Source of the DNA: Ornithinicoccus hortensis | GTDB lineage: Bacteria > Actinomycetota > Actinomycetes > Actinomycetales > Dermatophilaceae | Direction: 5' to 3' | Assembly: GCF_006716185.1 (NCBI RefSeq) | Contig: NZ_VFOP01000001.1 | Span: forward strand, 2,418,001-2,482,000 | DNA length: 64,000 nt | Shown: positions 42,581 through 51,963 of the stretch, piece by piece | Numbering within the stretch: position 1 is the stretch's first letter | Layout of the letters: each line of letters begins with the position of its first letter | Notes under the pieces: generated by a model | What the model was told of the DNA's origin: nothing | What the model saw: only the letters and a program-made list of their open reading frames with translations | Database searches by the model: none | Position numbers and translations under genes: made by a program

Positions 42581-42676
42581 GGTCGCGCGTCCGGTGGCCC
42601 CGCACGGCAGCCAGGTGAGACGTCCGGTGGGGGTGGGAGGCCGCCAGGTCGCGCGTCCGGTCGGGGGTTGTGGGGG
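42581..42676 (+). repeat. 33-bp tandem repeat, three degenerate units
   Basis: GGTCGCGCGTCCGGT, GGTGAGACGTCCGGT and GGTCGCGCGTCCGGT begin at 42581, 42614 and 42647, exactly 33 bp apart. A weaker fourth unit may precede. It lies between the PAC2 stop and the NUDIX promoter. Confidence 0.7.
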
Positions 42677-43573
42677 CTAGCGGGGCTCGGAGCCGCCGGG
42701 GCTGCCGGGGGTCCCGGGGCCGCTGTCGCCGCTGTCGCCGCCGCGGCGGCGCAGGTAGCGCTCGAACTCGCGGGCGATCGCGTCGCCGCTGGCCTCGGGC
42801 AGCTCGGCGGTGTCCTGGGCCTGCTCGAGGGACTGGACGTACTCGGCCACCTCGTCGTCGGAGGCCGCGAGCTCGTCGACGCCGTACTCCCAGGCGCGGG
42901 CGGCCTCCACCAGTTCCTCGTCGTCGATGACGCAGCCGAGGAGTTCCTCGAGTCGGCTGACCAGGGCCAGGGCCGCCTTCGGGGAGGGCGGGCCGCCGGC
43001 GTAGTGGGGGACCGCGGCCCAAGCCGACATGGCGGGCAGGTCCAACTGTTGGGCCTGGTCGGCGATCACCCCGATGATGCCGGTCGGCCCCTCGTAGGTG
43101 CTGCGCTCCAGGTCCTGGGCATGGCGCAGGGAAGCGTCCTCGGAGCTGACGCTGACCGGGATCGGCCGGCTGTGCGGGACGTCGGCGAGCAACGCGCCCA
43201 GGGTGACCAGCAGGGTGGCGCCGTGGTGCACGGCGAACGCGAGGAGTTCGGAGCTGTAGGTGCGCCACCGGATCGAGGGTTCGATGCCGAGCACGAGGAT
43301 GACGTCGCGGCCGAGCGGGGTGTCCCGGGCCAGCAGGATCCGGGTGGTCGGCCAGGAGATCGTGCGCTTGCCGTCGGTGGTGCCGATCTTGGGCCGGTTG
43401 ACCTGGAAGTCGTAGAAGTCCTCGGGGTCCATGGCCGCGACGAGCTCGGCGTCCCAGGCCTGAACCAGGTGGCTCACGGCGCTGGTTGCGCCCTCGCCCG
43501 CGTCGTTCCAGCCCTCGAAGGCCGCGATGACGACAGGGTCGTGCAGCTCGGGGATCTCCTCGAGTTCGATCAT
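42677..43573 (-). CDS. PAC2-family protein (proteasome-assembly-chaperone-like)
   Basis: A 298-residue PAC2 protein: VVIAAFEGWNDAGEGATSAV at the N-terminus and the conserved WPTTRILLARDTPLGRDVILVLGIEPSIRW. The C-terminal 25 residues are glycine/serine-rich. PAC2 proteins in eukaryotes and archaea assist proteasome assembly; the bacterial role is not established. Its presence four genes from arc is suggestive. It has a GGAGGTGGTC ribosome site. Confidence 0.88.
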   Translation of the reverse strand: MIELEEIPELHDPVVIAAFEGWNDAGEGATSAVSHLVQAWDAELVAAMDPEDFYDFQVNRPKIGTTDGKRTISWPTTRILLARDTPLGRDVILVLGIEPSIRWRTYSSELLAFAVHHGATLLVTLGALLADVPHSRPIPVSVSSEDASLRHAQDLERSTYEGPTGIIGVIADQAQQLDLPAMSAWAAVPHYAGGPPSPKAALALVSRLEELLGCVIDDEELVEAARAWEYGVDELAASDDEVAEYVQSLEQAQDTAELPEASGDAIAREFERYLRRRGGDSGDSGPGTPGSPGGSEPR

Positions 43574-43637
43574 GACCACCTCCGGACGTGTGCCTACTGG
43601 TCTCACCCTACGGTCCCGACCGCCGACGGCCAGCACC

Positions 43638-43643
43638 TACGAT
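43638..43643 (+). promoter_or_regulatory. -10 box of the HAD hydrolase gene
   Basis: TACGAT ends six bases before GTG 43650. Confidence 0.45.
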
Positions 43644-43649
43644 CATCCG

Positions 43650-44342
43650 GTGAGCCGTGAACCTCTCGCCCGCCCGTTGCCCGCCGCCGTCCTCTGGGAC
43701 ATGGACGGGACGTTGATCGACACCGAGCCCTACTGGATGGCCGAGGAGCACGCCATGGTGGGGGAGGCCGGCGGCACCTGGACGGAGAAGGACGGGCTGG
43801 ACCTGGTGGGCAACGACCTGCTCACCTCGGCCCGGATCATCCTGGAGCGCACCCCCGTCACCGGCACCCCGGAGGAGGTCGTGGGCCGGCTCCTCGACGG
43901 GGTTGTCCGGCGCACCCAGGAACGCCTGCCGTGGCGCCCGGGGGCCCGGGAGCTGGTGGAGGAGCTCACCGGTCTCGGGATCCCGATGGCCCTGGTGACG
44001 ATGAGCTGGACGGTCTTCGCCGACGTCCTGGTGCAGGCCCTGCCCGAGGACACCTTCGCCGCGGTCGTTACCGGGGACACGGTGCCGCGGGGCAAACCGC
44101 ACCCGGACCCCTACGAGATCGCCGCAGAGGCGCTGGGCGTGCCGGTCGGCGACTGCGTCGCGGTGGAGGACTCGCCCAACGGCGCCCGCTCCTCGACCGC
44201 TGCCGGGGTCCCGACGATCGTCGTGCCGCACATGGTCTCGGTGCCCGACCTCCCGCTGAGCGTGCAGGTCGCGAGTCTGGACGGGCTGGGCGCCGCCGAC
44301 CTGGCCGAGGCGGTCAGTCCGCTGCGTCGTCGGCCGGAGTAG
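43650..44342 (+). CDS. HAD-superfamily hydrolase (phosphatase/phosphomutase type)
   Basis: A 230-residue HAD protein. Nucleophile D17 and acid D19 are in LWDMDGTLIDTEPYW; motif II threonine/serine is in ALVTMSW; the motif III lysine is in PRGKPHPDPY; and motif IV is VAVEDSPNGARSSTAAG. The cap is alpha-helical (subtype I). Substrate unknown. Its 3' end overlaps the convergent RecB-like gene by 29 bp. Confidence 0.9.
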   Translation: MSREPLARPLPAAVLWDMDGTLIDTEPYWMAEEHAMVGEAGGTWTEKDGLDLVGNDLLTSARIILERTPVTGTPEEVVGRLLDGVVRRTQERLPWRPGARELVEELTGLGIPMALVTMSWTVFADVLVQALPEDTFAAVVTGDTVPRGKPHPDPYEIAAEALGVPVGDCVAVEDSPNGARSSTAAGVPTIVVPHMVSVPDLPLSVQVASLDGLGAADLAEAVSPLRRRPE

Positions 44343-45165
44343 CCGCACCGGTCCGGCGGGGGTCGACCGCCAGGAGCGCGGAGTCCTCCGGCAGCGGCGG
44401 CGGCGTGCCACCCCACTCCGGGCACAGCGGCTTGTGCGCGCACCAGTCACACAGGCGGGACCGCCGCGGACGCCAGTCGCCGGTCGTCGCCGCGCGCTCG
44501 ATCGCGAGCCACAGGGCACGCACCTTGCGCTCGGTGGCGAGCAGGTCCGCCTCGTCCGGCTCCAGCCGCAGCACCTGCCCGTCGCGCAGGTAGACCAGCT
44601 GCAGCACGGTGGGGATGACGCCCCGGGTGCGCCACAGCACCAGGGCGTAGAACTTCATCTGGAACAGCGCCTTGCCCTCGAACGTCTCCGAGGGGGCCCG
44701 TCCGGTCTTGTAGTCGACCACCCGCAGGCGTCCGTCGGGGGCGACGTCCAGCCGGTCCACGTACCCGCGCAGCACGAGCCCGTCGACCTCCGCCTCGACA
44801 TACAGCTCCCGCTCGGCCGGCTCCAGGTAGCGCGGGTCCTCCAGGGTGAACCAGCGGTGCACCAGCTCCGCGGCACCGGCGAACCAGGCGTCGGCGCCCG
44901 CCTCCTCGTCGACCAGCAGGGTCGCCAGCTCCGGCTCGGCCTCGACCAGCCTGGCCCACTGCGGCTCCAGCAGGGCGACCGCCGCCTCCGGGGTGCGCTC
45001 GGGCGCCGGGAGATCGAAGAGCCGCTCGAGCGCGGCGTGCACCAGCGTCCCCCGGGCGGCCGCCGCACTGGGCGGCTCGGGGAGGCGGTCGACGACCCGG
45101 AACCGGTAGAGCAGCGGGCACTGCATGAAGTCCGAGGCGCGGCTCGGCGACAGTGCGGGCGACAT
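44314..45165 (-). CDS. RecB-family exonuclease (Cas4/PD-(D/E)xK type)
   Basis: A 283-residue nuclease. Active-site blocks: RGTLVHAALERLF (H), VDRLDVAPDGRLRVVDYKTGRA (D...DYK) and KFYALVLW. Cysteine C16 with C-x2-C-x5-C near 243-252 (CDWCAHKPLC) predicts a 4Fe-4S cluster as in AddB/Cas4. It is stand-alone, as in the conserved actinobacterial cluster. A leaderless TAGGGT lies six bases upstream of ATG 45165. Confidence 0.88.
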   Translation of the reverse strand: MSPALSPSRASDFMQCPLLYRFRVVDRLPEPPSAAAARGTLVHAALERLFDLPAPERTPEAAVALLEPQWARLVEAEPELATLLVDEEAGADAWFAGAAELVHRWFTLEDPRYLEPAERELYVEAEVDGLVLRGYVDRLDVAPDGRLRVVDYKTGRAPSETFEGKALFQMKFYALVLWRTRGVIPTVLQLVYLRDGQVLRLEPDEADLLATERKVRALWLAIERAATTGDWRPRRSRLCDWCAHKPLCPEWGGTPPPLPEDSALLAVDPRRTGAATPADDAAD

Positions 45166-45171
45166 GGGGGC

Positions 45172-45177
45172 ACCCTA
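45172..45177 (-). promoter_or_regulatory. -10 box of the RecB-family gene
   Basis: TAGGGT on the minus strand, six bases before the ATG. Confidence 0.45.
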
Positions 45178-45212
45178 CGGAACGCCACCGACGGCCCGGA
45201 CCGTGCGTCACC

Positions 45213-45218
45213 TAGGCT
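45213..45218 (+). promoter_or_regulatory. -10 box of the M50 protease gene
   Basis: TAGGCT ends six bases before ATG 45225. Confidence 0.45.
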
Positions 45219-45224
45219 CGCTCC

Positions 45225-46322
45225 ATGACCGGTTCCGCGCGGCGCAGCCACGGGTGGCGCGTGGGGCGCCTCGCCGGGGTCCCGGTGTACCTCGGGGCCA
45301 GCTGGGTGCTCGTGGCGGTCGTGATCCTCGTCCTCTTCGGCCCTGTGGTCCGTCGCCTGGTGCCCGAGCTGGGTGCGGGCTCGTATGCCGTGGCCTTCGC
45401 CTTCGCGCTGCTCCTGCTGTTCTCCGTCTTCGTCCACGAGGCCGCCCACGCGCTGGTCGGCAAGGCCTGCGGCTACCGGGTGAACCGGATCGTGGCCGAC
45501 TTCTGGGGCGGCCACACGGCCTACGACTCCGCCGACAGCACCCCGGGCCGCAGCGCCCTGGTGGCGGTCGTGGGCCCGCTGGCCAACGCCGTGCTCGCCG
45601 GACTGGGCTGGCTGGTCACCCAGACCCTGGAGCCCGGCGTCCCGTGGCTGCTGGCGGCCGGCTTCACCTACGCCAACGCCTTCGTCGCCGCGTTCAACCT
45701 GCTGCCGGGGCTGCCCCTGGACGGCGGGTTCCTGGTCGACTCCCTGGTCTGGAAGCTGAGCGGCAGCCGGGGCCTGGGGACGCTGGTCGCCGGCTGGTGC
45801 GGACGGTTGGTGGTGCTGGTCGGACTGTGGTGGGCGGTCGGCCTACCGCTCCTGCGGGGACAGCAGATCGAGATGAGCCGGGTGCTGTGGCTGCTGCTGA
45901 TCGGCGGGTTCCTCTGGTTCGGGGCCAGCGACGCGATCAGGGTCGGCAAGGCGCGCCGGGGGATGGAGGGCACCCTGGTCAGGGACGTGTGCCGACCGGC
46001 CGTGCTCGTGGCGGCGGACATCCCGGTGTCGGCGCTGCCCCCGGCCCACCCGAACACCGACACCGTCGCGGTGGACGCCACGGGGACCCCCGTGGGCATC
46101 GTCGACTTCGGTGCCGTGGAGCAGGTCCCCGCCGGGGCGCGCGGGGCCACCCCCATCGACGCGGTGCTGCGCCGGCAACCGGCCGGTTGGGTGGTGACCG
46201 CCGACCCGGACGACCCGGTCACCCCGGTGGTGATCGCGATGCAGACCGTGGGGACCCCGCTGGTGGCCGTGCGGGACCGTGCCGGCCGGGTCCTCGGCCT
46301 GATCCACGGGCGTGCGGACTGA
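45225..46322 (+). CDS. Site-2-protease-type membrane metallopeptidase (M50)
   Basis: A 365-residue protein with six or so membrane helices. Zinc site HEAAH (71-75) in the second or third helix and NLLPGLPLDGG (D166) supply the three ligands. The C-terminal part resembles a CBS-type domain. Such enzymes cut transmembrane proteins, often anti-sigma factors; the substrate here is unknown. Conserved next to trmI and arc in actinobacteria. Confidence 0.9.
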   Translation: MTGSARRSHGWRVGRLAGVPVYLGASWVLVAVVILVLFGPVVRRLVPELGAGSYAVAFAFALLLLFSVFVHEAAHALVGKACGYRVNRIVADFWGGHTAYDSADSTPGRSALVAVVGPLANAVLAGLGWLVTQTLEPGVPWLLAAGFTYANAFVAAFNLLPGLPLDGGFLVDSLVWKLSGSRGLGTLVAGWCGRLVVLVGLWWAVGLPLLRGQQIEMSRVLWLLLIGGFLWFGASDAIRVGKARRGMEGTLVRDVCRPAVLVAADIPVSALPPAHPNTDTVAVDATGTPVGIVDFGAVEQVPAGARGATPIDAVLRRQPAGWVVTADPDDPVTPVVIAMQTVGTPLVAVRDRAGRVLGLIHGRAD

Positions 46323-46336
46323 GCCGTTCCCCGACC

Positions 46337-46342
46337 TAGACT
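46337..46342 (+). promoter_or_regulatory. -10 box of trmI
   Basis: TAGACT ends eight bases before GTG 46351. Confidence 0.45.
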
Positions 46343-46350
46343 GTCCGACC

Positions 46351-47397
46351 GTGACCGAACCCGCGAGCGAGCACAGCCCCCAGTCCGCCCAGGCCCCCAC
46401 CGGGGCGACCCTGCGGCGCGGTCCGTTCCGGGAGGGGGACCGCGTGCAGCTCACCGACCCGCGGGGCCGGATGCACACGATCAGCCTGGAGGCCGGCAAA
46501 CAGTTCCACACGCACCGGGGCCACATCCGGCACGACGACCTGATCGGGGCCCCCGACGGCACCGTGGTCACGCACAGCTCGGGGTCGGACTACCTGGCGC
46601 TGCGACCCCTGCTGTCCGACTACGTCCTGTCGATGCCGCGGGGCGCCCAGGTGGTCTACCCCAAGGACGCCGGGCAGATCGTGACCATGGCCGACATCTT
46701 CCCCGGGGCGCGCGTCGTGGAGGCCGGGGTGGGCTCCGGGGCGCTCAGCCTGTCCCTGCTGCGCGCGGTGGGTGACGGGGGCCGGCTCTACTCCTTCGAG
46801 CGGCGGGAGGATTTCGCGGCGATCGCGCAGGCCAACGGGCGGGTCTTCTTCGGCGCGGACCACCCGGCCTGGCAGGTCACCGTCGGTGACCTGGTCGAGT
46901 CGCTCCCGGCGACGGTCGAGGCGGGCAGCATCGACCGGGTGGTGCTGGACATGCTCGCGCCGTGGGACTGCCTCGAGGTCGTCTACGACGCGCTGACCCC
47001 CGGCGGCGTCCTCATCTGCTACGTGGCGACCGCCACCCAGCTGTCCCGGGTGGCCGAGGCGACCCGGGACCACGGCGGCTACACCGAGCCCCAGGCCTGG
47101 GAGTCGATGGTGCGCGGCTGGCACCTGGAGGGTCTGGCGGTGCGTCCCGAGCACCGGATGCACGGGCATACCGGCTTCCTGCTCACCGTGCGCCGGCTCG
47201 CACCCGACACCGAGGCCCCGGCGCGCAAGCGGCGGCCCGCGTCCGGGGCATACGGCGCCGACTACACCCCGCACGAGGACGAGTGGACCCCCGAGGACGT
47301 GGGCGAACGGACCCGCACGGACAAGCGGATCCGCCGCGTCCGGCGCGACGTCGACCGCCAGGCGCAGAGCGCTCCGCGGGACGCGTCCGCGGAGTAG
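46351..47397 (+). CDS. trmI: tRNA (adenine-58-N1)-methyltransferase
   Basis: A 348-residue TrmI. The N-terminal beta domain is followed by the Rossmann methyltransferase core: VVEAGVGSGALSLSLLRAV for S-adenosylmethionine, then VVLDMLAPWDCLE. The C-terminal 50 residues are basic, a common actinobacterial extension. It methylates A58 in the T-loop of tRNAs. GTG 46351 is preferred over an upstream in-frame start because the -10 box lies just before it. Confidence 0.9.
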   Translation: MTEPASEHSPQSAQAPTGATLRRGPFREGDRVQLTDPRGRMHTISLEAGKQFHTHRGHIRHDDLIGAPDGTVVTHSSGSDYLALRPLLSDYVLSMPRGAQVVYPKDAGQIVTMADIFPGARVVEAGVGSGALSLSLLRAVGDGGRLYSFERREDFAAIAQANGRVFFGADHPAWQVTVGDLVESLPATVEAGSIDRVVLDMLAPWDCLEVVYDALTPGGVLICYVATATQLSRVAEATRDHGGYTEPQAWESMVRGWHLEGLAVRPEHRMHGHTGFLLTVRRLAPDTEAPARKRRPASGAYGADYTPHEDEWTPEDVGERTRTDKRIRRVRRDVDRQAQSAPRDASAE

Positions 47398-47476
47398 CCC
47401 CGGCGCGCGGGTGGGTCAGGTGGGGCCGGCGCCACCCGGCGGGTTAGCGTAGGAGGACGCAGCTGAAGGAGGCGTC

Positions 47477-49171
47477 GTGACTTCGACACCCAACGACCCG
47501 CACGCGGACGGGGCCCGGCCCGGTCCGGCCACCGGTGGGGCGCGGGCGCGCCTCCTGGAGCAGCAGGTGATGACGCTCAGCCAGCGCCTGGGCCGGATGC
47601 AGTCGCAGAACGAGCAGCTGGCCCGCACCCTCAAGGACGCCAAGGCCCAGATCCTCAACCTGCGCCAGGACCTCGACGCGATGGGCAACCCGCCGCTGAG
47701 CCACGCCCTCGTCCTGGAGCGCCACGACGACGGCCTGGTCGACATCTCGCTGGGCGGGCGCAAGCTGCGCACCAGCGCCGTGTCGGACATCCCGCGAGCC
47801 GCCCTCGCCCCCGGCCGCGAGGTGCTGCTCAACGACGCCCAGACCATCGTGGCCGCGGCCTCCTACGAGACGATCGGGGAGGTCGTCACCGTCAAGGAAC
47901 TGATGGATGACGGGCGAGTCCTGGTCCTGGTGCGCGGCGACGAGGAGCGGGTATGCCGGGTCGCCGGTTCTCTGGAGCCCGGCACCTTCCGGGTGGGGGA
48001 CGGTCTGTTGATGGACGGACGCGCCGGGTTCGTCTACGAACGGATCGCCAAGTCCGAGGTCAGCGAGCTGGTCCTGGAGGAGGTGCCGGACATCTCCTAC
48101 GAGGACATCGGCGGGCTGACCAGCCAGATCGAGCAGATCAAGGACGCCGTCGAGCTGCCCTTCCTGCACACCGAGCTGTATGCCGAGCACCAGCTGCGCC
48201 CGCCCAAGGGGGTCCTGCTCTACGGCCCGCCCGGGTGCGGCAAGACGCTGATCGCCAAGGCCGTCGCGGCCTCGCTGGCCCGCAAGACCGCGGAGAAGAA
48301 CGGGCGGACGGACGCCAAGAGCTACTTCCTGAACATCAAGGGCCCCGAGCTGCTCAACAAGTATGTCGGGGAGACCGAGCGGCACATCCGGATGATCTTC
48401 CAGCGGGCCCGGGAGAAGTCCAGCGACGGCACGCCCGTGGTGGTCTTCTTCGACGAGATGGAGTCGCTCTTCCGCACCCGCGGGTCGGGCGTGTCCTCCG
48501 ACGTGGAGACCACGATCGTCCCGCAGCTGCTCGCCGAGATCGACGGGGTCGAGCGGTTGGACAACGTGATCGTGATCGGCGCCTCCAACCGGGAGGACAT
48601 GATCGACCCGGCCATCTTGCGGCCCGGTCGCCTGGACGTGAAGATCAAGATCGAGCGTCCCGACGCCGAGAGCGCCCGGGACATCTTCAGCAAGTACCTC
48701 ACCGACACGGTGCCGCTGCATGCCGACGACCTCGCCGCTCACGGCGACGACCGGGCCGAGACCCTGGAGGCGATGATCGCCGCGGCGGTCGAGCGGATGT
48801 ACGCCCAGATCGAGGAGAACAAGTTCCTGGAGGTCACCTACGCCGGCGGCGACAAGGAGATCCTCTACTTCAAGGACTTCAACTCCGGCGCCATGATCAA
48901 CAACATCGTGGACCGGGCCAAGAAGATGGCGATCAAGGACCTGCTCACCGTGGGCGCCCACGGGGTGCGCCTGGACCACCTGTTGCAGGCCTGCGTGGAC
49001 GAGTTCAAGGAGAACGAGGACCTGCCGAACACCACCAACCCGGACGACTGGGCCCGGATCTCCGGCAAGAAGGGGGAGCGCATCGTCTACATCCGCACCC
49101 TCGTGTCGGGCAAGGACGGCGCCAGCCCCGGCCGGTCGCTGGAGCGCGGCAACACCGGCCAGTACCTCTGA
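47477..49171 (+). CDS. arc: Proteasome-associated AAA ATPase (ARC/Mpa)
   Basis: A 564-residue ring ATPase that unfolds pupylated proteins and feeds them to the 20S proteasome. An N-terminal coiled coil (about 25-75) binds Pup; two OB domains follow; the AAA module carries Walker A GPPGCGKT (250-257), Walker [13 protein letters not shown] and arginine-finger region RPGRLDVK. The C-terminus GQYL is the proteasome-docking tail, retained. GTG start with AAGGAGG upstream. The usual downstream dop, pup and prcBA genes are not in this window. Confidence 0.95.
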   Translation: MTSTPNDPHADGARPGPATGGARARLLEQQVMTLSQRLGRMQSQNEQLARTLKDAKAQILNLRQDLDAMGNPPLSHALVLERHDDGLVDISLGGRKLRTSAVSDIPRAALAPGREVLLNDAQTIVAAASYETIGEVVTVKELMDDGRVLVLVRGDEERVCRVAGSLEPGTFRVGDGLLMDGRAGFVYERIAKSEVSELVLEEVPDISYEDIGGLTSQIEQIKDAVELPFLHTELYAEHQLRPPKGVLLYGPPGCGKTLIAKAVAASLARKTAEKNGRTDAKSYFLNIKGPELLNKYVGETERHIRMIFQRAREKSSDGTPVVVFFDEMESLFRTRGSGVSSDVETTIVPQLLAEIDGVERLDNVIVIGASNREDMIDPAILRPGRLDVKIKIERPDAESARDIFSKYLTDTVPLHADDLAAHGDDRAETLEAMIAAAVERMYAQIEENKFLEVTYAGGDKEILYFKDFNSGAMINNIVDRAKKMAIKDLLTVGAHGVRLDHLLQACVDEFKENEDLPNTTNPDDWARISGKKGERIVYIRTLVSGKDGASPGRSLERGNTGQYL

Positions 49172-49192
49172 CGTCCGGCAGGCGGGGCGGTC

Positions 49193-49603
49193 TCAGGCCG
49201 GACGCGGACGGGCGCTGAACAGTTGCCGGGCCGCGACGGCGCACAGCACGCCGGAGGCGAAGGTGAGGACCAGACCCGGCCCCGGCATCCACCCCTGCAT
49301 GCCGACCTTGCCGAAGACGTGGACGAACTGCCAGACCGGCAGCGCCAGCGCGATCGCGGCGCTGGCGAGCGCCTGCCACGCGGCCAGCCGTCGCACGGGG
49401 ACGAGGGCACCGGCCAGCGCGATCATCCCGAAGGTCGCGGTCCACATGCCGGGCCCCTGCATGCCGGAGACGGGCCCGGCAGGGGTGTACAGCCACGGGA
49501 GGAAGGCGCCGACGAGCATCATCGCGGAGGCCGCGAGCAACCTCCACTGGCCGGGCATCTTGCGCCGGCGGGTGCCGGTGGGAGCGGCGGTCTGGGTGGC
49601 CAT
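49193..49603 (-). CDS. Small integral membrane protein (136 aa)
   Basis: Four predicted helices (LLAASAMMLVGAFLPWLY, GMIALAGALVPVRRLAAW, ALASAAIALALPVWQF, LVLTFASGVLCAVAARQLF) after a short basic N-terminus. No family recognised. It converges on arc with 21 bp between stops and occupies the place where dop would be expected. Confidence 0.65.
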   Translation of the reverse strand: MATQTAAPTGTRRRKMPGQWRLLAASAMMLVGAFLPWLYTPAGPVSGMQGPGMWTATFGMIALAGALVPVRRLAAWQALASAAIALALPVWQFVHVFGKVGMQGWMPGPGLVLTFASGVLCAVAARQLFSARPRPA

Positions 49604-49690
49604 CGGTCTCAGCCTAACGTCAGGGGCTCCCGGCGGCGCCGGAAGCGGGTGCGGGTGTCAGTCGGTGCGGATGCTCGACGTGGTGGTGGA

Positions 49691-49728
49691 TGGTGCGCCG
49701 CGCGGTGACAGGACCGCGCGGCGCACCA
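49691..49728. terminator. Strong hairpin, probable terminator of the symporter operon
   Basis: Perfect 16-bp arms (49691-49706 and 49713-49728) around a six-base loop, 10 bp past the symporter stop at 49739 on the minus strand. No T-run follows, which is usual in very GC-rich genomes. Confidence 0.6.
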
Positions 49729-49738
49729 CCGGGGTGGG

Positions 49739-51471
49739 TCAGGTCGCGGACGGTTCCCCGTCCGGGCCGTCCCCGTGGAGCTGCTCCTCCTCGAGGCTGC
49801 CGCTGGCGTGGGCCGCGACCAGCTCGCTGCGTCCCGGGTAGCGGATGTCCTCCACGAGCTTCTGCATGGTCGGCGTCGGCTTCGTGGTGAACTGCGAGAC
49901 GATGATCGTCACCACGAAGTTGATCAACATCCCGACCGCGCCGAAGCTCGTCTCGGAAATGCCGAACAACCCGTCGCTGCCGCCGTAGATATCGATCGTC
50001 CAGACCTGGTAGGCCAGGGTCGTGCCCAGACCTGCGACCATGCCCGCGGTCGCCCCGGCCGCCGTGCACTTCTTCCAGAAGATCCCCAGGACGAGGATCG
50101 GGAAGAAGCTCGCGGCCCCGAGGCCGAAGGCGAGGGCGACCACCTGCGCCACGAACCCCGGAGGGTTGATGCCCAGGTAGCCGGCGACGACGATGGCACA
50201 CCCCATGGCGATCCGGCCGACCATGAGCTGTCGGGCCTCGGTCGCCTGCGGGTTGACCTTCTTGTAGTAGACGTCGTTGGCGACCGAGGACGAGATCACC
50301 AGGAGCAGGCCGGAGGCGGTCGACAGAGCGGCCGCGAGACCGCCGGCGGCCACCAGACCGATGATCGGCGCCGGCAGGCCGGCGATCTCGGGGGTGGCCA
50401 GCACCACGATGTCGTTGTTGATCGCCAGCTCGAACGCGTCGCCCATGCCGCCGTCGACGTCGATCACGCCGTTGCCGTTGAGGTCGTTGACGGTGATCAG
50501 CCCGACGTCCCGCCAGGAGGCGAACCACTCGGGCACGTCGTCGACCCCGGTCCCCGGGATCTGGTTCAGCACGTTGAACTTGCTGAACGCCCCGATCGCC
50601 GGCGCCGTCGTGTAGAGCAATGCGATGAAGAACAGCGCCCACAACGCCGAGAACCGGGCGGCACGAACGCTGCGGGCCGTGTAGAAGCGGACGATGACGT
50701 GCGGCAGGCCGGCGGTGCCGAACATGAGGGTTGCCGTCATCAGGATCATGTTGAGCATGTTCATCTGGGTGAACGCCGAGGTGTACTCGCCCAGGCCCAG
50801 GTCGTTCTGCAACCCGTTGAGCTCGTCCATGATCTGACCGAAACCGATCTGCGGCACCGGGATCCCGGTGAGCTTCTGGGAGATCGCGAAGGCCGGGATC
50901 AGGTAGGCCACGATCAGGACGCTGTACTGGGCCACCTGGGTCCAGGTGATCCCCTTCATGCCGCCGAACACGGCATACACGAAGACGATGACCATGCCGA
51001 TGATGACGCCGACCGTGGTGTCCACGCCCAGGAAGCGCTGGAACACCACGCCGACCCCGGACATCTGGCCCGCCACGTAGACGAAGGAGACCACGATCGC
51101 GCACACCACGGAGACCAGGCGGGCGGCCTCGGAGTACCGGTCACCGACGAAGTCGGGCACCGTGTACTTGCCGAACTTGCGTAGGTAGGGCGCCAGGAGC
51201 AGGGCCAGCAGCACGTAGCCGCCGGTCCACCCCATCAGGTAGACCGATCCGCTGTAGCCGTTGCTGCTGAACGCGATGATGCCGGCCATCGAGATGAACG
51301 ACGCGGCGCTCATCCAGTCGGCGGCGATCGCGGCGCCGTTGGCCGGTGCCGGGATGCCGCCGCCGGCGACGTAGAAGCCGGAGGTGGTGTTCACCCGGCT
51401 GGCGTAGGCGATGTAGATGTACAGGCCGAAGGACACCACGACAAAGATCAGGGTCCACAGTTGGACGTCGC

Positions 51472-51475
<4 letters not shown>
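49739..51475 (-). CDS. Sodium:solute symporter, ActP/MctC-like (acetate/monocarboxylate)
   Basis: A 578-residue SSS-family transporter with about 13 helices. NTTSGFYVAGGGIPAPANGAAIAADWMSAASFISMAG and YTVPDFVGDRYSE are the acetate/pyruvate-group blocks. Residues about 385-420 of the central loop are family-conserved (GLLLVISSSVANDVYYK). It overlaps the DUF485 gene by four bases, the normal pairing for cation-acetate symporters. Confidence 0.88.
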
Positions 51476-51750
<275 letters not shown>

Positions 51751-51828
51751 CAGCTCACCTCGGGCTTCGGCGGGACGGTGGGATGCACAGGAACTCCTCC
51801 GCGGGTCGGGTCCGCCGGGTCACGGCGG

Positions 51829-51844
51829 TGTGACAACGGTCACG
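51829..51844. promoter_or_regulatory. CRP/GlxR-type box upstream of the DUF485-symporter unit
   Basis: TGTGA-CAACGG-TCACG matches TGTGA-N6-TCACA with one mismatch. A minus-strand TAGCGT overlaps its edge (51842-51847), so binding would touch the start of transcription. Carbon-source control by a CRP-like protein is inferred. Confidence 0.4.
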
Positions 51845-51963
51845 CTAGGGGCGGGAGCGGTGCCGGCGGGAGGTTGCCGCGCGGGACGGACGGTGGACGG
51901 CATAAGGCATCGGTATGCGGACACCTGGGTCGCGACGAACGGTCGCCCCGGGCGGACGAACGG

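Noticed and set aside
42581-42676. 33-bp periodic repeats considered as a CRISPR array
   Set aside because: The period is shorter than repeat plus spacer, the units are similar over their full length with no unique spacers, and no cas gene is nearby. The RecB-family gene with iron-sulfur cysteines at 44.3 kb is a stand-alone housekeeping type, not evidence for Cas4.
49193-49603. Possible degenerate dop or pup gene after arc
   Set aside because: The only frame there encodes four hydrophobic helices on the opposite strand, with no Pup C-terminal GGE/GGQ or Dop ligase motif.
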